Positions 10,319 through 20,000 of a stretch of DNA of 64,000 nucleotides are shown piece by piece. Numbering within the stretch: the first letter of the stretch is position 1; each line of letters starts with the position of its first letter. The translations under genes were made by a program, and so were the position numbers. Source of the DNA: Streptomyces coffeae (lineage in GTDB: Bacteria > Actinomycetota > Actinomycetes > Streptomycetales > Streptomycetaceae). Below the pieces are notes generated by a model that had not been told where the DNA came from, ran no database searches, and worked only from the letters and a program-made list of their open reading frames with translations. The DNA lies in NCBI RefSeq assembly GCF_016741875.1, contig NZ_JAERRF010000009.1, positions 248,001 through 312,000 of the forward strand, given 5' to 3'.

Positions 10319-10645
10319 ATGGCACCTATGGAGGCTCTGACCCCGATCCGCGACCAGCTGTACCGGATAGCGCTCATCCAACTCTGGCGTGAGACGGGTC
10401 AGATGAGCATCGAGGAGATCGCGACGGTGCTGGCCGCCGACGGCCCGGAGTGGCGGGACACCGTCGCCGCGCGCATCGCCGCTGTGGAGGAGCAGCAGGC
10501 GAGGCTCGACGGCGCCCGCGACTACCTCAGCCATCTGCTCACCTGCCGCCGCGGTGGCACCGACCTGGAGCGGTGCCCGGAGTTCCGCGGGCAGGTGGAC
10601 ATCCCGGGCCGCCGCGCCCCGGTGGCGCGGGCGCGGCAGCCTTGA
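10319..10645 (+). CDS. MerR-like regulator fragment lacking the DNA-binding helix-turn-helix
   Basis: A 108-residue protein. LYRIALIQLWRETGQMSIEE followed by IATVLAAD and a long amphipathic helix (WRDTVAARIAAVEEQQARLD) ending in LLTC looks like the second half of a MerR-family protein: the region after the winged helix, the dimerisation helix and the conserved cysteine segment. The first 35-40 residues, which would carry the HTH, are absent. An in-frame stop lies 9 bases upstream of the ATG, so no longer form exists. GAGG lies 5 bases before the start. It may be a decayed regulator or a short partner that dimerises. It converges tail-to-tail with the MFS gene, 3 bp apart. The family call is by eye only. 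Confidence 0.5.
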   Translation: MAPMEALTPIRDQLYRIALIQLWRETGQMSIEEIATVLAADGPEWRDTVAARIAAVEEQQARLDGARDYLSHLLTCRRGGTDLERCPEFRGQVDIPGRRAPVARARQP

Positions 10646-10648
10646 GGC

Positions 10649-12172
10649 TCAGGCTCGTTCGGCCGCGGCGGCCGCGTCCGTGTCCTGGCCGGTGGCGCCC
10701 GCGCCCCTGGACGACGGGGGCGCCGCCGGAGGAGCCGGAGTCGACCCCGAGGGCGGCCGTGGCATCGTCAGCGCCGCCACCAGTGCCGCGGCCGCGATCC
10801 ACGCGGACGAGACCGCGAACGCAACGGTGTATCCATGGGCCAGCGCATGCGGCGCCTGGCTGCCCCCGGAGTGCGGATGGTCCTCGGCCCACGACCGGGC
10901 CGCGGCGGCCGACAGCGTCGTGAGGACGGCCAGGCCGATCGCGCCGCTCGTCTGCCGCACCGTGTTGAGCAGCCCGGCGGCCAGCCCGCCCTGCTCCGGG
11001 GGCACCCCGCCCGTCGCGGCGACCGTGATCGGGGTGAACGCCGCCGCCGTACCGAACCCGAACACCGCCCCCGGCACCACCACCGACACCGCATACGAGC
11101 TGTCCGCACCGATCAGCGCCGTCATCGCGAAGCAGCCCAGCGCGCCCACCAGACAGCACAGCACCGCCGCCCGGCGGGCGCCCAGCCGCACCGTCAGCGG
11201 CCCCGCCACCTGCGCGCCGACGAACATCGCCAGCCCCACCGGCAGATATCCCAGCCCGGCGCGCAGTGGCGCATAGCCGTGCACGTCCTGGAGGTACAGC
11301 GACAGCAGGACCGGGCTGGCGAAGAAACCCAGGCCGAGCAGCAGCATCACCACATTGCCGCTGCTGACCGTACGCAGCCGCAGCACACTGAGCGCCACCA
11401 GCGGCGCACGCGCCCACCTCCCCTGGTGCACCACGAACACCGCGAGCAGCACGAGCCCGCCGCCCAGCGATCCGAGCACCTCCGGGCTGGTCCAGCCGAC
11501 GGCGGATGAGCGCATCACCGCGTACACGACGCCGACGAGCCCGGCCGTGGACATCCCCGCACCCGCCAGGTCCAACCGGGCCCGTACGGCCGGTCGTTCG
11601 CGCGGCGGCAGGACGGACAGGGCGGCGGCGACCGTCACCACCCCGATCGGCACGCTGATGAAGAACACCCAGCGCCAGCCCGCCCACTGGGTCAGCAGAC
11701 CGCCGATCACCGGCCCGGCCGTCGCACCGGCCGCGCCGACCGCGCTCCACAGGCCCAGCGCGCGGGTGCGGCGTTTCGGCACGGTGAACGTGGTGATCAG
11801 CAGCGACAGCGTCACCGGGACCAGCAACGCACCGCCGAAGCCCTGCACCGCCCGTGCCGCCAGCAGCAGTTCGGGCGAGCCGACGAAGCCGCACACCAGG
11901 CGCGCCACCGTGAACAGTCCCATCCCCGCCACAAAGACCCGCCGCTGGCCGAAGACATCGGACAGCCGGCCGCCCAGCAGCAGGAATCCGGCGAACGCGA
12001 GTGTGAACGCGTTGACCACCCACGGCAGCAGGGCCGCCGAGAAGCCCAGCCCGGACCGGATGTCCGGCAGCGCGACGGACACGATGGTGGCGTCCATGAT
12101 CACCACGAATGTCCCCGCGCACGCGAGTGCGAGCACTCGCCGTTCCTGCCCGGTCATGACGCCCTCACCCAT
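10649..12172 (-). CDS. MFS drug exporter (DHA2 type, 14 transmembrane segments)
   Basis: A 507-residue membrane transporter of the EmrB/QacA group. The N-terminus has the TM1 motif FVVIMDATIVSVALPDI, followed by a motif-A-like LGGRLSDVFGQRRVF loop and RAVQGFGGALL, with hydrophobic segments across the whole length. The start ATG at 12172 follows GGAGAG with good spacing; the open frame extends 13 codons further upstream without an RBS. It would export small hydrophobic compounds by proton antiport. It lies between the PKS end and the depsipeptide cluster, so it could export either product. A perfect 16-bp palindrome lies 48 bp upstream of the start. Confidence 0.92.
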   Translation of the reverse strand: MGEGVMTGQERRVLALACAGTFVVIMDATIVSVALPDIRSGLGFSAALLPWVVNAFTLAFAGFLLLGGRLSDVFGQRRVFVAGMGLFTVARLVCGFVGSPELLLAARAVQGFGGALLVPVTLSLLITTFTVPKRRTRALGLWSAVGAAGATAGPVIGGLLTQWAGWRWVFFISVPIGVVTVAAALSVLPPRERPAVRARLDLAGAGMSTAGLVGVVYAVMRSSAVGWTSPEVLGSLGGGLVLLAVFVVHQGRWARAPLVALSVLRLRTVSSGNVVMLLLGLGFFASPVLLSLYLQDVHGYAPLRAGLGYLPVGLAMFVGAQVAGPLTVRLGARRAAVLCCLVGALGCFAMTALIGADSSYAVSVVVPGAVFGFGTAAAFTPITVAATGGVPPEQGGLAAGLLNTVRQTSGAIGLAVLTTLSAAAARSWAEDHPHSGGSQAPHALAHGYTVAFAVSSAWIAAAALVAALTMPRPPSGSTPAPPAAPPSSRGAGATGQDTDAAAAAERA

Positions 12173-12219
12173 GTTTTCTCTCCGACCTCCGCTCGACTGC
12201 ATCGCAGCCAAGCTCTCCG

Positions 12220-12235
12220 CTCAACCGCGGTTGAG
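12220..12235. promoter_or_regulatory. Perfect 16-bp palindrome upstream of the MFS gene
   Basis: CTCAACCGCGGTTGAG is its own reverse complement. On the MFS strand it is preceded by TTGCAC, a possible -35, and the dyad would sit in the spacer. MerR-family proteins use dyads of the CTCAA...TTGAG kind in long spacers, but the family that binds here is not decided by sequence. Confidence 0.5.
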
Positions 12236-12272
12236 TGCAAGTCGGTGTGGGCGGCGACGGTTCAGGGCCGGG

Positions 12273-14480
12273 TCAGTCGTACGCCCTCATGCACAGCAGC
12301 GTCGAGCCGCCGCCCACCTTCCAGGACCAGTACGTGTTCGAGTCGTACTGTCCGGCGGAACAGTTGGAAGAGCCGGAGTAGATGGCCGTGATGACGAAGA
12401 TGTCGTTGTACCCGCTGGGAACCTTCCGGTCCGTGCAGTTCACGGACGACAGCAGCGCCACGGAGGCGGTGTCGCCCTGGCGGTTGGCGAGCACGCAGTC
12501 TCCCACGTGGTACTCGCCGGTGAGGCAGAGCTCGGTGCGCTCACCGCTGCTGGTGGAGTAGTAGGACCACGACGTCTGGTCGTTGCGCTTCGTGCAATCC
12601 CCGGTCGTGCTGGTGACCCTCACGCGCGCGATGCTGCACGAAGTGGTGTTCGGCTCCTCCTCGCTCCAGTCGTACGTGGACTGGCCGCCGTACCCGGTGT
12701 CGACGACGTCCAGGCACTCTCCGTGCGAGACCGCCTTGAACGCCTCTTCGGTGGGATCGGGCTCGGGTGAGCTGGTTTCCGGGTCGGGCTCGGAGCCACC
12801 GCCGGAGGAGCTGGACGAGCCTGAGGAAGTGTCGCTGTCACCGGCGCCGAGGCTTTCGTCGTCATCGAGCCCACCGGTGCCGCCGTCGCTGCTGGACAAG
12901 GGCTGGCTGAAGCTCGGGGTAGGGCTGGTGGACGGTTTGTTGTCGTCCTTCTTGTTCCACGGCTGCCAGATCAGGAGCCCGATGACGAGCGCCCCCACGA
13001 GGAGGCCGCCCCAGCTCTCCATGGGGTCCGACTTCTTCGCGGGAGGCTTCTTGGCCGCGCCGGACGCCGTCGACGTGGGGGCGGAGGTCGTACCGGCGCT
13101 CTTGCCGGCGGTCGCGGTCTTCTCCCGCGCCAGGCGCTCGCGTTCCTTGCGCTGCTTCTCCTTGAGCTCCGCTTCCTTCCGCGCCTTCTCCTTGCGTTCG
13201 GCTTCCTTGCGCTCCCGTTCCAGCCGGGCCTGTTCCTTCCGCTCCCGCTCCCTCCGCTCCGCCTCCTCCTTCCTCGCCCGTTCCCGGCGCTTGAGCTCCT
13301 CTTCCTCTTCGCGCGCCCGATCCCTCGCCTCGGCCTCCGCCCGCTCCTCGGCCTGCGCTCGCACCAGGGCGTCCCGCTGCGACCGCAGGGCCTCCAGCTG
13401 CTCGCGCATCTCACTGAGCGCCTCGTCCGCGCCCTCCTCGCCAGCCTCGGACCGCACCTCCGTCAACGCCTCGGCGGCGGCCAAGTCCAGTGAGCCGTCG
13501 ACGAGTTGTCGCCCCTGATCCGCGTACGCGCCGATGAGCTCCGTCCACCGCTCGGGCAGCCACCGCCCCGCGTCGCGGTCCGCCCTCTCCCGGTCGAGCC
13601 TGTCGAAGCGGTCGAGGCCGTCAAGGCGGTCGAGGCAGTCCCGCAGTACCTTGGACGGGGCGGGCCGCCGCTCGGGGTCGGGTTCAAGGAGCGGCAGGAT
13701 CAGCGGCGCCAGCTCCGGCGGGAGCCCGCTCGTGTCGGTCTCGCCGCGCTGGACGAGGGCGAGGACCCCGATGGAGTGGTCGGTCTGCTCGTACGGCGGG
13801 CGGCCGACCGCGAGGAAGAAGAGCGTGGCGCCCAGCGAGTACATATCGGAGGCGGCGGTGGACTTCCTGCCGCTCGCCTGCTCCGGCGAGGTGAACGCGA
13901 AGGTGCCGATGGTCGTCGTCGAACTGGTGTGATCGTGGGCGTGCGAGATGCCGAAGTCGATGAGGCGGGGGCCCTCGTGGGGCAGCAGGATGTTCAGGGG
14001 TTTGATGTCCCGGTGCACAACCCCCAGGGCATGCAGCTCGACCAGCGCCCGCGCGGCCCCGGCCGCGACCCACCGCACCCCGTCCGCAGGCAACGTCCCG
14101 GCGGCGTCGACGAGGTCGGCCAGACTGGGCGCGGGAATGAACTCGATGGCGAGCCACGGCCGCTCGGCTTTCGCGTCGGCTTCGAGCACCGTGGCGGTGT
14201 ACTCACTGTCGACCCGCCCCGCCAACTCCACCTCGCGGGCGAACCGAGCCCGGTCCGGCCTGCTCACAAAGCCTTGGGCAAGCAGCGTCTTGACCGCGAC
14301 GATCCCGGGGTCCACCACCGTCCCGGTGGGCCCGGCAGCGCTCGCGGGACTCCCCGGTGCCTCCCGCCGCGCGAGATAGATCCGGCCCATGCCGCCGGTG
14401 GCGATGCGTCGCAGCAGCCGGTAAGGGCCGAGCTGCCTGGGATCACCGGAGTCCAGCGAATAGAGCTTCATCCCGGCCAT
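12273..14480 (-). CDS. Membrane-anchored eukaryotic-type serine/threonine protein kinase
   Basis: 735 residues. The cytoplasmic kinase domain (about 15-275) has the glycine loop IATGGMGRIYLA, the VAVK lysine, the catalytic HRDIKPLN loop, DFGISH and TSPEQA. A long, highly charged Glu/Arg/Lys coiled coil follows (about 345-460), then one membrane helix (LLVGALVIGLLIW, about 485-505) and a Ser/Thr/Pro-rich linker. The outer domain has at least eight cysteines (for example ECLDVV, TTSCS, GDCTK, ELCLTG, GDCVLA), suggesting a disulfide-bonded sensor. This is a PknB-like layout with an unusual Cys-rich sensor instead of PASTA repeats. It may respond to an extracellular signal; no substrate is implied by the neighbours. 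Confidence 0.93.
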   Translation of the reverse strand: MAGMKLYSLDSGDPRQLGPYRLLRRIATGGMGRIYLARREAPGSPASAAGPTGTVVDPGIVAVKTLLAQGFVSRPDRARFAREVELAGRVDSEYTATVLEADAKAERPWLAIEFIPAPSLADLVDAAGTLPADGVRWVAAGAARALVELHALGVVHRDIKPLNILLPHEGPRLIDFGISHAHDHTSSTTTIGTFAFTSPEQASGRKSTAASDMYSLGATLFFLAVGRPPYEQTDHSIGVLALVQRGETDTSGLPPELAPLILPLLEPDPERRPAPSKVLRDCLDRLDGLDRFDRLDRERADRDAGRWLPERWTELIGAYADQGRQLVDGSLDLAAAEALTEVRSEAGEEGADEALSEMREQLEALRSQRDALVRAQAEERAEAEARDRAREEEEELKRRERARKEEAERRERERKEQARLERERKEAERKEKARKEAELKEKQRKERERLAREKTATAGKSAGTTSAPTSTASGAAKKPPAKKSDPMESWGGLLVGALVIGLLIWQPWNKKDDNKPSTSPTPSFSQPLSSSDGGTGGLDDDESLGAGDSDTSSGSSSSSGGGSEPDPETSSPEPDPTEEAFKAVSHGECLDVVDTGYGGQSTYDWSEEEPNTTSCSIARVRVTSTTGDCTKRNDQTSWSYYSTSSGERTELCLTGEYHVGDCVLANRQGDTASVALLSSVNCTDRKVPSGYNDIFVITAIYSGSSNCSAGQYDSNTYWSWKVGGGSTLLCMRAYD

Positions 14481-14519
14481 GCGGCATCACTACTCCCCCT
14501 GTGCGTCCCCCGTCGCCCA

Positions 14520-14545
14520 CAGTGTGGCGCTTCACCGTCACACTG
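14520..14545. promoter_or_regulatory. Inverted repeat in the kinase promoter region
   Basis: CAGTGTG and CACACTG arms are separated by 12 bases, 40 bp upstream of the kinase start, in the 141-bp gap between the kinase and the XRE gene. This is a plausible operator for a dimeric regulator. No partner is identified. Confidence 0.35.
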
Positions 14546-14621
14546 TGTCACAGCAAGGGGAGTTGCGGAAGAAGAATCGAGTGAGGCACGGAGGCGACCG
14601 GACATGCGGTCCGTCGACGAT

Positions 14622-16010
14622 TCAGGCCGCCGGGGTCTCCGCGAGGAAGTCGAGGAGATCCCGTACCGCCGGGGTGCCCGTGTGGGAGGTGAAGGCGCCG
14701 CGGCAGCGGCCGAGGATGCCGGCGGGGACCCGGTCGAACTGGGACACGGCCCGGCGGGCGCTGTCCACGGCCGCGTCGACATCCCGGAGCGCCAACTGCG
14801 CGTCGGCCACGGCCAGCAGATCGCGGGCGACCAGCAGCGGCGGCTGCTCCGGGTCGCCGCCGTCCCGTGGCGGCGTCCACCGCGCGCCCGGCAGTAAAGG
14901 GGTGAAGTGCTCCAGGGCCCGTTTGGGCTGGCCCGCGTCGAGCCAGGCACGGGCGGTGGCTATGGACAGCCATGCGTCCCCGACGTTCCGGTAGGGGTCC
15001 GCGGCGCCGGAGCCGCCTTGCGTGCTTCGGGCCAGGAGGCCGGTGGTGCGGTCCAGGGCCCGGGCGCTGGAGATGAGCTCACCGCGCCGGGCGTGGGCAC
15101 GGGCTTCTCTGCTGTGCAGGACGACGGTGACCGAAGGCGGGGGCTCGGGGGTGAGTGAGCGTGCGGCCCTGACGAGGGAGAGCACATCGGCGGGGTCGCC
15201 CGCTTCGATATGGCACCAGGCCAAGTCCGCCAGACAGACGGCTGTCGTCAGGCGGTCACCCGCGCGGGCGGCGGCGCGGACGGCGGCGAGGTAGTAGCGC
15301 TCGGCCCGCGCGTCGTCTCCGGTGGCCTTACCGACGAGCCCGCACAGGTGTCCGAGGCGGGCGACCACGAGGAGGATGCGTGATCCGGTCGCGGGCTCGT
15401 ATCCGCTGTCCGTCAGCAATGTTCGGGTTAAATCGAATTCGGCGCGGGCCACCCGGTACAGGGTGACGGGATTGATGGCCGAAACCAATGTGTTGAGCGA
15501 GGCCGTGCGCCTCTCTAACAGGGCAGCGGTTTCCGGAGTGACCCTGTGGGCACGTATACTGCCCGGCGCCGTGGGTGTGGAGACCATCGCCAGCGTTTCC
15601 CGTACGAAGGAATCGAGCGCCGTTCCGGAGACGGCCATAGCGGACCGGCCCGGATAACCGCCCGACCGTTTCGCGTTGCCGCTCGCGCCGCCCGCCCCTC
15701 CGCCGTTTTCCTCACGTAAACCCGCGCGCGTGGCGCGCGGCGCGGCGGGTTTGCCGAGACGCAGCCAGTGGGGCCATCCCAGGCGCTGCACCTCTTCCTC
15801 GGGAACGTGGTGGATATGGGCGATGGCGAGCTGGGTGCTGCGGTCGGGCGGAATGCCCTGCGTTTCCCAGCGGGACACCTTCTCCCGGCGCCTTTGCAGT
15901 TTCCCGAATCCCATGGCCTCGTGGGTGTCGGCCACCAGTTCCGCGTAGGAGAGCTGGGTGTCACCGGTCATGGCGCGCAGCAGGGTCAGGGGATGCCGGG
16001 GCCGTGCCAT
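14622..16010 (-). CDS. XRE-type transcriptional regulator with TPR-like C-terminal region
   Basis: 462 residues. The N-terminus resembles the Streptomyces helix-turn-helix proteins that read LSYAELVADTHEAMG...KVSRWETQGIPP (recognition helix with SRWE). The remaining ~350 residues are Ala/Leu/Arg-rich helical repeats of TPR type (for example YYLAAVRAAARAG, RAWLDAGQPKRALEHF). The ATG at 16010 has AAGGAG 9 bases upstream. Two Leu codons are TTA (plus-strand complements at 15429-15431 and 15516-15518), so translation would depend on the bldA tRNA and be tied to development. It lies beside the ECF sigma gene in the same orientation, 101 bp away, and could be a regulator at the cluster edge, but antimycin-type clusters are not known to need it. 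Confidence 0.85.
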   Translation of the reverse strand: MARPRHPLTLLRAMTGDTQLSYAELVADTHEAMGFGKLQRRREKVSRWETQGIPPDRSTQLAIAHIHHVPEEEVQRLGWPHWLRLGKPAAPRATRAGLREENGGGAGGASGNAKRSGGYPGRSAMAVSGTALDSFVRETLAMVSTPTAPGSIRAHRVTPETAALLERRTASLNTLVSAINPVTLYRVARAEFDLTRTLLTDSGYEPATGSRILLVVARLGHLCGLVGKATGDDARAERYYLAAVRAAARAGDRLTTAVCLADLAWCHIEAGDPADVLSLVRAARSLTPEPPPSVTVVLHSREARAHARRGELISSARALDRTTGLLARSTQGGSGAADPYRNVGDAWLSIATARAWLDAGQPKRALEHFTPLLPGARWTPPRDGGDPEQPPLLVARDLLAVADAQLALRDVDAAVDSARRAVSQFDRVPAGILGRCRGAFTSHTGTPAVRDLLDFLAETPAA

Positions 16011-16111
16011 GGAGCGACTCTCCTTCTCGCCTAATGATCATGAGTATGGTGTCTGCTGCCCTAGTGAAAACTGTAGATAACATCTCGTATCGTCCGTGTA
16101 AGACCGGACGG

Positions 16112-16639
16112 TCAGGCGGACCGCTGGTGCCAGGCGTCCTGGAAATGCCGGCGGGCGCGGTACAGCCGGGACCGGACGGTGCCGACCGGCACCGAGAGCG
16201 TGTCCGCCATCTCCTGTTCGTTCAGGCCGTAGACGGCGCGCAGGGTGAGGATCTGGCGGTGCTGGTTGGGCAGCCGGTCCATCACATCGGAGATGTGCAC
16301 GACCGCCAACGGGTTGCCGTCCTGGGCGAGTTCGGGCAGCTCACCAGCCGGGCCCTGGCCCAGCCGCTTGGATGTGCGCACCGCCTCCCGCACCGTGACG
16401 GCCCGTACCCAACCGTAGAACGCGGACGGCTCGCGCAGCCCCGCGACGCCGCGGTATATGGCTAGCATCGCCTCCTGCGCGGCGTCGGAACCGTGCCGCC
16501 GGGAGATCGAAAAGCACAGCCGGCGGACGAAGGGCGCGATGTGCAGGAGAAGGTCGTTCATGGCCCGGCGGTCACCGGCCTGGGCGCGCGGCAGCAGAGC
16601 CGAAACGGTGGGAAGGCAGGGTTCGTTCCTTGTTCTCAC
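16112..16639 (-). CDS. antA: ECF RNA polymerase sigma factor, AntA-like pathway regulator
   Basis: 175 residues from a GTG preceded by AGGAG (10-base gap). Region 2 includes RAMNDLLLHIAPFVRRLC, DAAQEAMLAIYRG and AFYGWVRAV. Region 4 is LPNQHRQILTLRAVYGLNEQ followed by EMADTLSVPVGTVRSRLYRAR. No anti-sigma factor gene is adjacent. In antimycin clusters the orphan ECF sigma AntA stands at this place and switches on the precursor genes (ACP/ligase and oxygenase/tryptophan operons), while the NRPS/PKS genes are controlled otherwise. The gene is divergent from the large NRPS, 459 bp away. Unlike the AntA proteins I know, which end in Ala-Ala and are ClpXP targets, this one ends Arg-Ser-Ala. Confidence 0.85.
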   Translation of the reverse strand: MRTRNEPCLPTVSALLPRAQAGDRRAMNDLLLHIAPFVRRLCFSISRRHGSDAAQEAMLAIYRGVAGLREPSAFYGWVRAVTVREAVRTSKRLGQGPAGELPELAQDGNPLAVVHISDVMDRLPNQHRQILTLRAVYGLNEQEMADTLSVPVGTVRSRLYRARRHFQDAWHQRSA

Positions 16640-17098
16640 GGTGTTGGCACTCCTGTAGTCGGAGGGCCGTGATGCCGGTGTGCTGCGGATTCGAACTGAG
16701 TCATGCACCCTGCTCGGACGGATCGGGGGTGGCCAAAAACCATGGACGCGCCGGAGGACCGGCACCGCATTGAAGCGGAATCGCGCTTTCAGTGAAGCCG
16801 GAATGATGCGTGCTTTCAAGAGGAACCCGGTGTGCCTCGGACGTGCTTCGGCGGGCGGCTTGGATTCCAGTTGCATTCCAGGAAGTTGGCGCACTGTAAG
16901 GGCGCGCGGCGATCAAGTTTGCGCTTGACTGCCCGAGTTCCCCTCATGCAGGGTTAGCCGTGGACGGACCACCCCGTCACGGCGGCACTCGTGAAGCCGC
17001 CCTTGAAAAACCTCTCCCGACTTCCTTTGTGCTTCTCCGGCTCTCGTTCGAACCGGAGTTTGATGTGAACATTTCCCCGCCTATTGAGGGTTGGTGAC
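16640..17098. promoter_or_regulatory. Divergent control region between the sigma factor and the NRPS operon
   Basis: 459 bp without a convincing gene, holding promoters for both directions. Visible elements are a tandem 11-bp direct repeat (16860-16881), a TGTAAG hexamer about 12 bases after it, an imperfect hairpin (GGCGGC / GCCGCC, 16981-17001) in the NRPS leader, and GAGGG 8 bases before the NRPS ATG. I see no clear -35/-10 pair. Confidence 0.5.
16860..16881 (+). repeat. Tandem 11-bp direct repeat, possible activator site
   Basis: TTGGATTCCAG is followed at once by TTGCATTCCAG (10 of 11 identical). Two copies one helical turn apart fit a site for a dimeric or tandem activator of the NRPS promoter. 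In antimycin producers a LuxR-type regulator outside the cluster is known to act at this promoter; whether this is its site is inference. Confidence 0.4.
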
Positions 17099-20000
17099 AT
17101 GTCTGTTCCCGAAGACTCCGTCCGTCCGCTGTCGGGCGCGCAGGAGGGCATCTGGTTCGCCCAGCGGCTCGACCCCGCGAACGCGGCCTACAACACCGGT
17201 GAGTACACGGAGATACACGGTCCCGTGGACACCGCGCTGTTCGAGACCGCACTGCGGCGCGCGATAGCGGAGGCGGAGACCTTCGGTCTGCGCTTCACCG
17301 AGACCGAGGACGGGCCCCGCGCCCACCTCGCCCCCGCGAGCGACCGCGGCACGGGCGCGGACGGTCACACCTGGCCACTGCACCGCGTGGACGTCAGCGC
17401 CGAACCGGACCCCCGCGCCGCGGCCGAGGCGTGGATGCGCGCCGATCTCACCACCCCCATCGGTCTCACCGAGGAACCATTGTTCACCGAGGCCCTCTTC
17501 ACCGTTGCGCCCGACCGGTTCCTGTGGTACCAGCGGGCGCACCACATCCTGCTCGACGGCTACGGCTACACCCTCATCGCCCGGCGCGTCGCCGAGATCT
17601 ACAGCGCGCTGGAGGCCGGGCAGGACCCCGGGCGCGGATTCCCCTCCCTGACACGGCTGTTGGACGAGGAGACCGCCTACCGCGACTCCGGGCGACTCGC
17701 GGAGGACCGTGCCTTCTGGACCGCTCGGTTCGCGGACGCCCCCCGGCCCGTGAGCCTGGCCGAGGGCACCGCGCCGCCGTCGGCCGCCGCCCTGCGCGGC
17801 GCCACCACCCTCTCCGCGGCCGACGCCGAACGGCTCACTGCCACCGCGGCCCAACTGGGCGCCGGCCGGGCCGAGCTGTTCCTCGCGGCGGCCGCCGCGT
17901 ATGTCCACCGGGTCACCGGTGCCGAGGACATCGTGCTCGGCGTGCCCTGCATGAACCGGTCCGGCTCGGCCGCGCTGCGGACCCCCGGCGTGGTCTCCAA
18001 CGTGCTGCCCCTGCGCGTGACCGTGCGGCCCGGTACCAGCCCCGCGCGGCTCATCGGGGAGGTGGCCGCCGAGTTGCGCGCCGTCCGCGCGCACCAGCGC
18101 TACCGGGCGGAGGAACTGCGTCGCGACCTGAATCTGCTGAGGGGCGACCGGCGGCTGTACGGGCCCGTCGTCAACCTCGTGCCGTTCGACAACGAACCGC
18201 ACTTCGGCGCGTACCGCTCGACCTTCCACCACCTGTCGGGCGGCCCGGTCGAGGACCTGACCGTCACCCTGCGGCCGGGCAGCGGTGGCAGCGGACTGCA
18301 CATCGCCTTCGCCGCGAACCCGAGGCTCTACACCGAGGAGGAACTCGCCGGGCACCAGGACCGTTTCCTGTCCCTGCTGGGGCAGTTCACCGAGGCGGCG
18401 AGCACGGCCCAGGACGCTGAACACACGGGCCTCGAGCCCGACGTCGCCGGTCTCTCCCTGCTGCTGCCCGGCGAGGACCCGGGGTACGCCGCCGCCCCGG
18501 ACCCCTCCCCCGCGCGCGACGCGACCCTCCCCGCACGGTTCGAGGCCCAGGCGGCCCGGACGCCCGGCGCGACCGCCGTCACATACGAGGGCACCGCCCT
18601 GACGTACGCCGAGCTCAACGCCCGCGCCAACCGCATCGCCCGGCTTCTGGTGGCGCGCGGTGCCGGGCCGGGCGGTGTGGTGGCCCTGGCCCTGCCGCGC
18701 TCCGCCGAGCTGGTCACCGCCCTGCTGGCCGTCCTCAAGTCAGGTGCCGCCTACCTGCCGTTGGACCCCGGCTACCCCGCCGAGCGGATCCGCACCGTGA
18801 CCGAGGACGCGCGGCCGACGCTGCTGGTGACGGACGCCGGGACCGCGTCCGCGCTGCCGGACACCGGTGCCGACACGATCGTCCTCGGCGACCCCGACGC
18901 CGAACGGGACCTCGCCGGCCACTCCCCCGCCGATCTCGCCGACGGCGACCTCCGCGCCCCACTGACCCCGCACAACACCGCGTACATCATCCACACCTCG
19001 GGCTCCACCGGCCGCCCGAAGGGCGTGGTGATCCCGCATGCCAATGTCGTCCGGCTCTTCGAGACCTCCGCCGGGCTGTTCTCTTTCGGCCCGGACGATG
19101 TGTGGACGCTGTTCCACTCCTACGCCTTCGACTTCTCCGTCTGGGAGATCTGGGGCCCGCTGCTGCACGGCGGCCGTTTGGTCGTCGTCCCGCAGCCGGT
19201 CACCCGCGCGCCGGACGAGTTCCGCTCGCTGCTGCGCCGTGAGCGTGTCACCGTCCTCAACCAGACGCCGTCCGCCTTCCAGCAGCTGATCCAGGCCGAC
19301 CGCGAGGCCCCGGGTGAACCCCTCGCCCTGCGGTATGTCGTCTTCGGCGGCGAGGCACTGGAGCCCGCCCAACTGCGCCCGTGGGCCGAGCGGTACGGCG
19401 ACGAGGCGCCGGTGCTGGTCAACATGTACGGCATCACCGAGACGACCGTGCATGTCACCTTCCAGCGCGTCACCCTCGCGCTCATCGGGGAGGACCGGCC
19501 GCGCAGCATCATCGGCACCCCCCTGCCGGATCTGCGCGTCTACCTCCTCGACCACTCTCTGCGGCCGGTCCCGCCCGGCTGGACGGGCGAGATGTACGTC
19601 TCCGGGCCCGGTCTGGCGGACGGCTATCTGGGCCGGCCGGATCTGACGGACGAGCGGTTCGTGACCGACCCGTTCGGCCCGGACGGCATCCGCATGTACC
19701 GCACCGGCGACCTGGCCCGGCGGCTGCCGGACGGCACGCTGGAATACGCCGGGCGCGCCGACCAGCAGGTGAAGATCCGCGGTTTCCGGATCGAGCCGGG
19801 CGAGATCGAGGCGGCGCTGACCGGGCACGGGGATGTCGCCCGGGCCGCCGTCGTCGCCCGGCCCGCCGGTGACGGTGACGGTGAGCGGATGCTCGTCGCC
19901 TACGCCGTGGCCGCACCGGGCAGCGCCCCGGATCCGTCGGACCTGCGCGGGTATCTGGCCGAGCGGCTGCCCGCGCACATGGTGCCCGGTGCCTGCGTCC

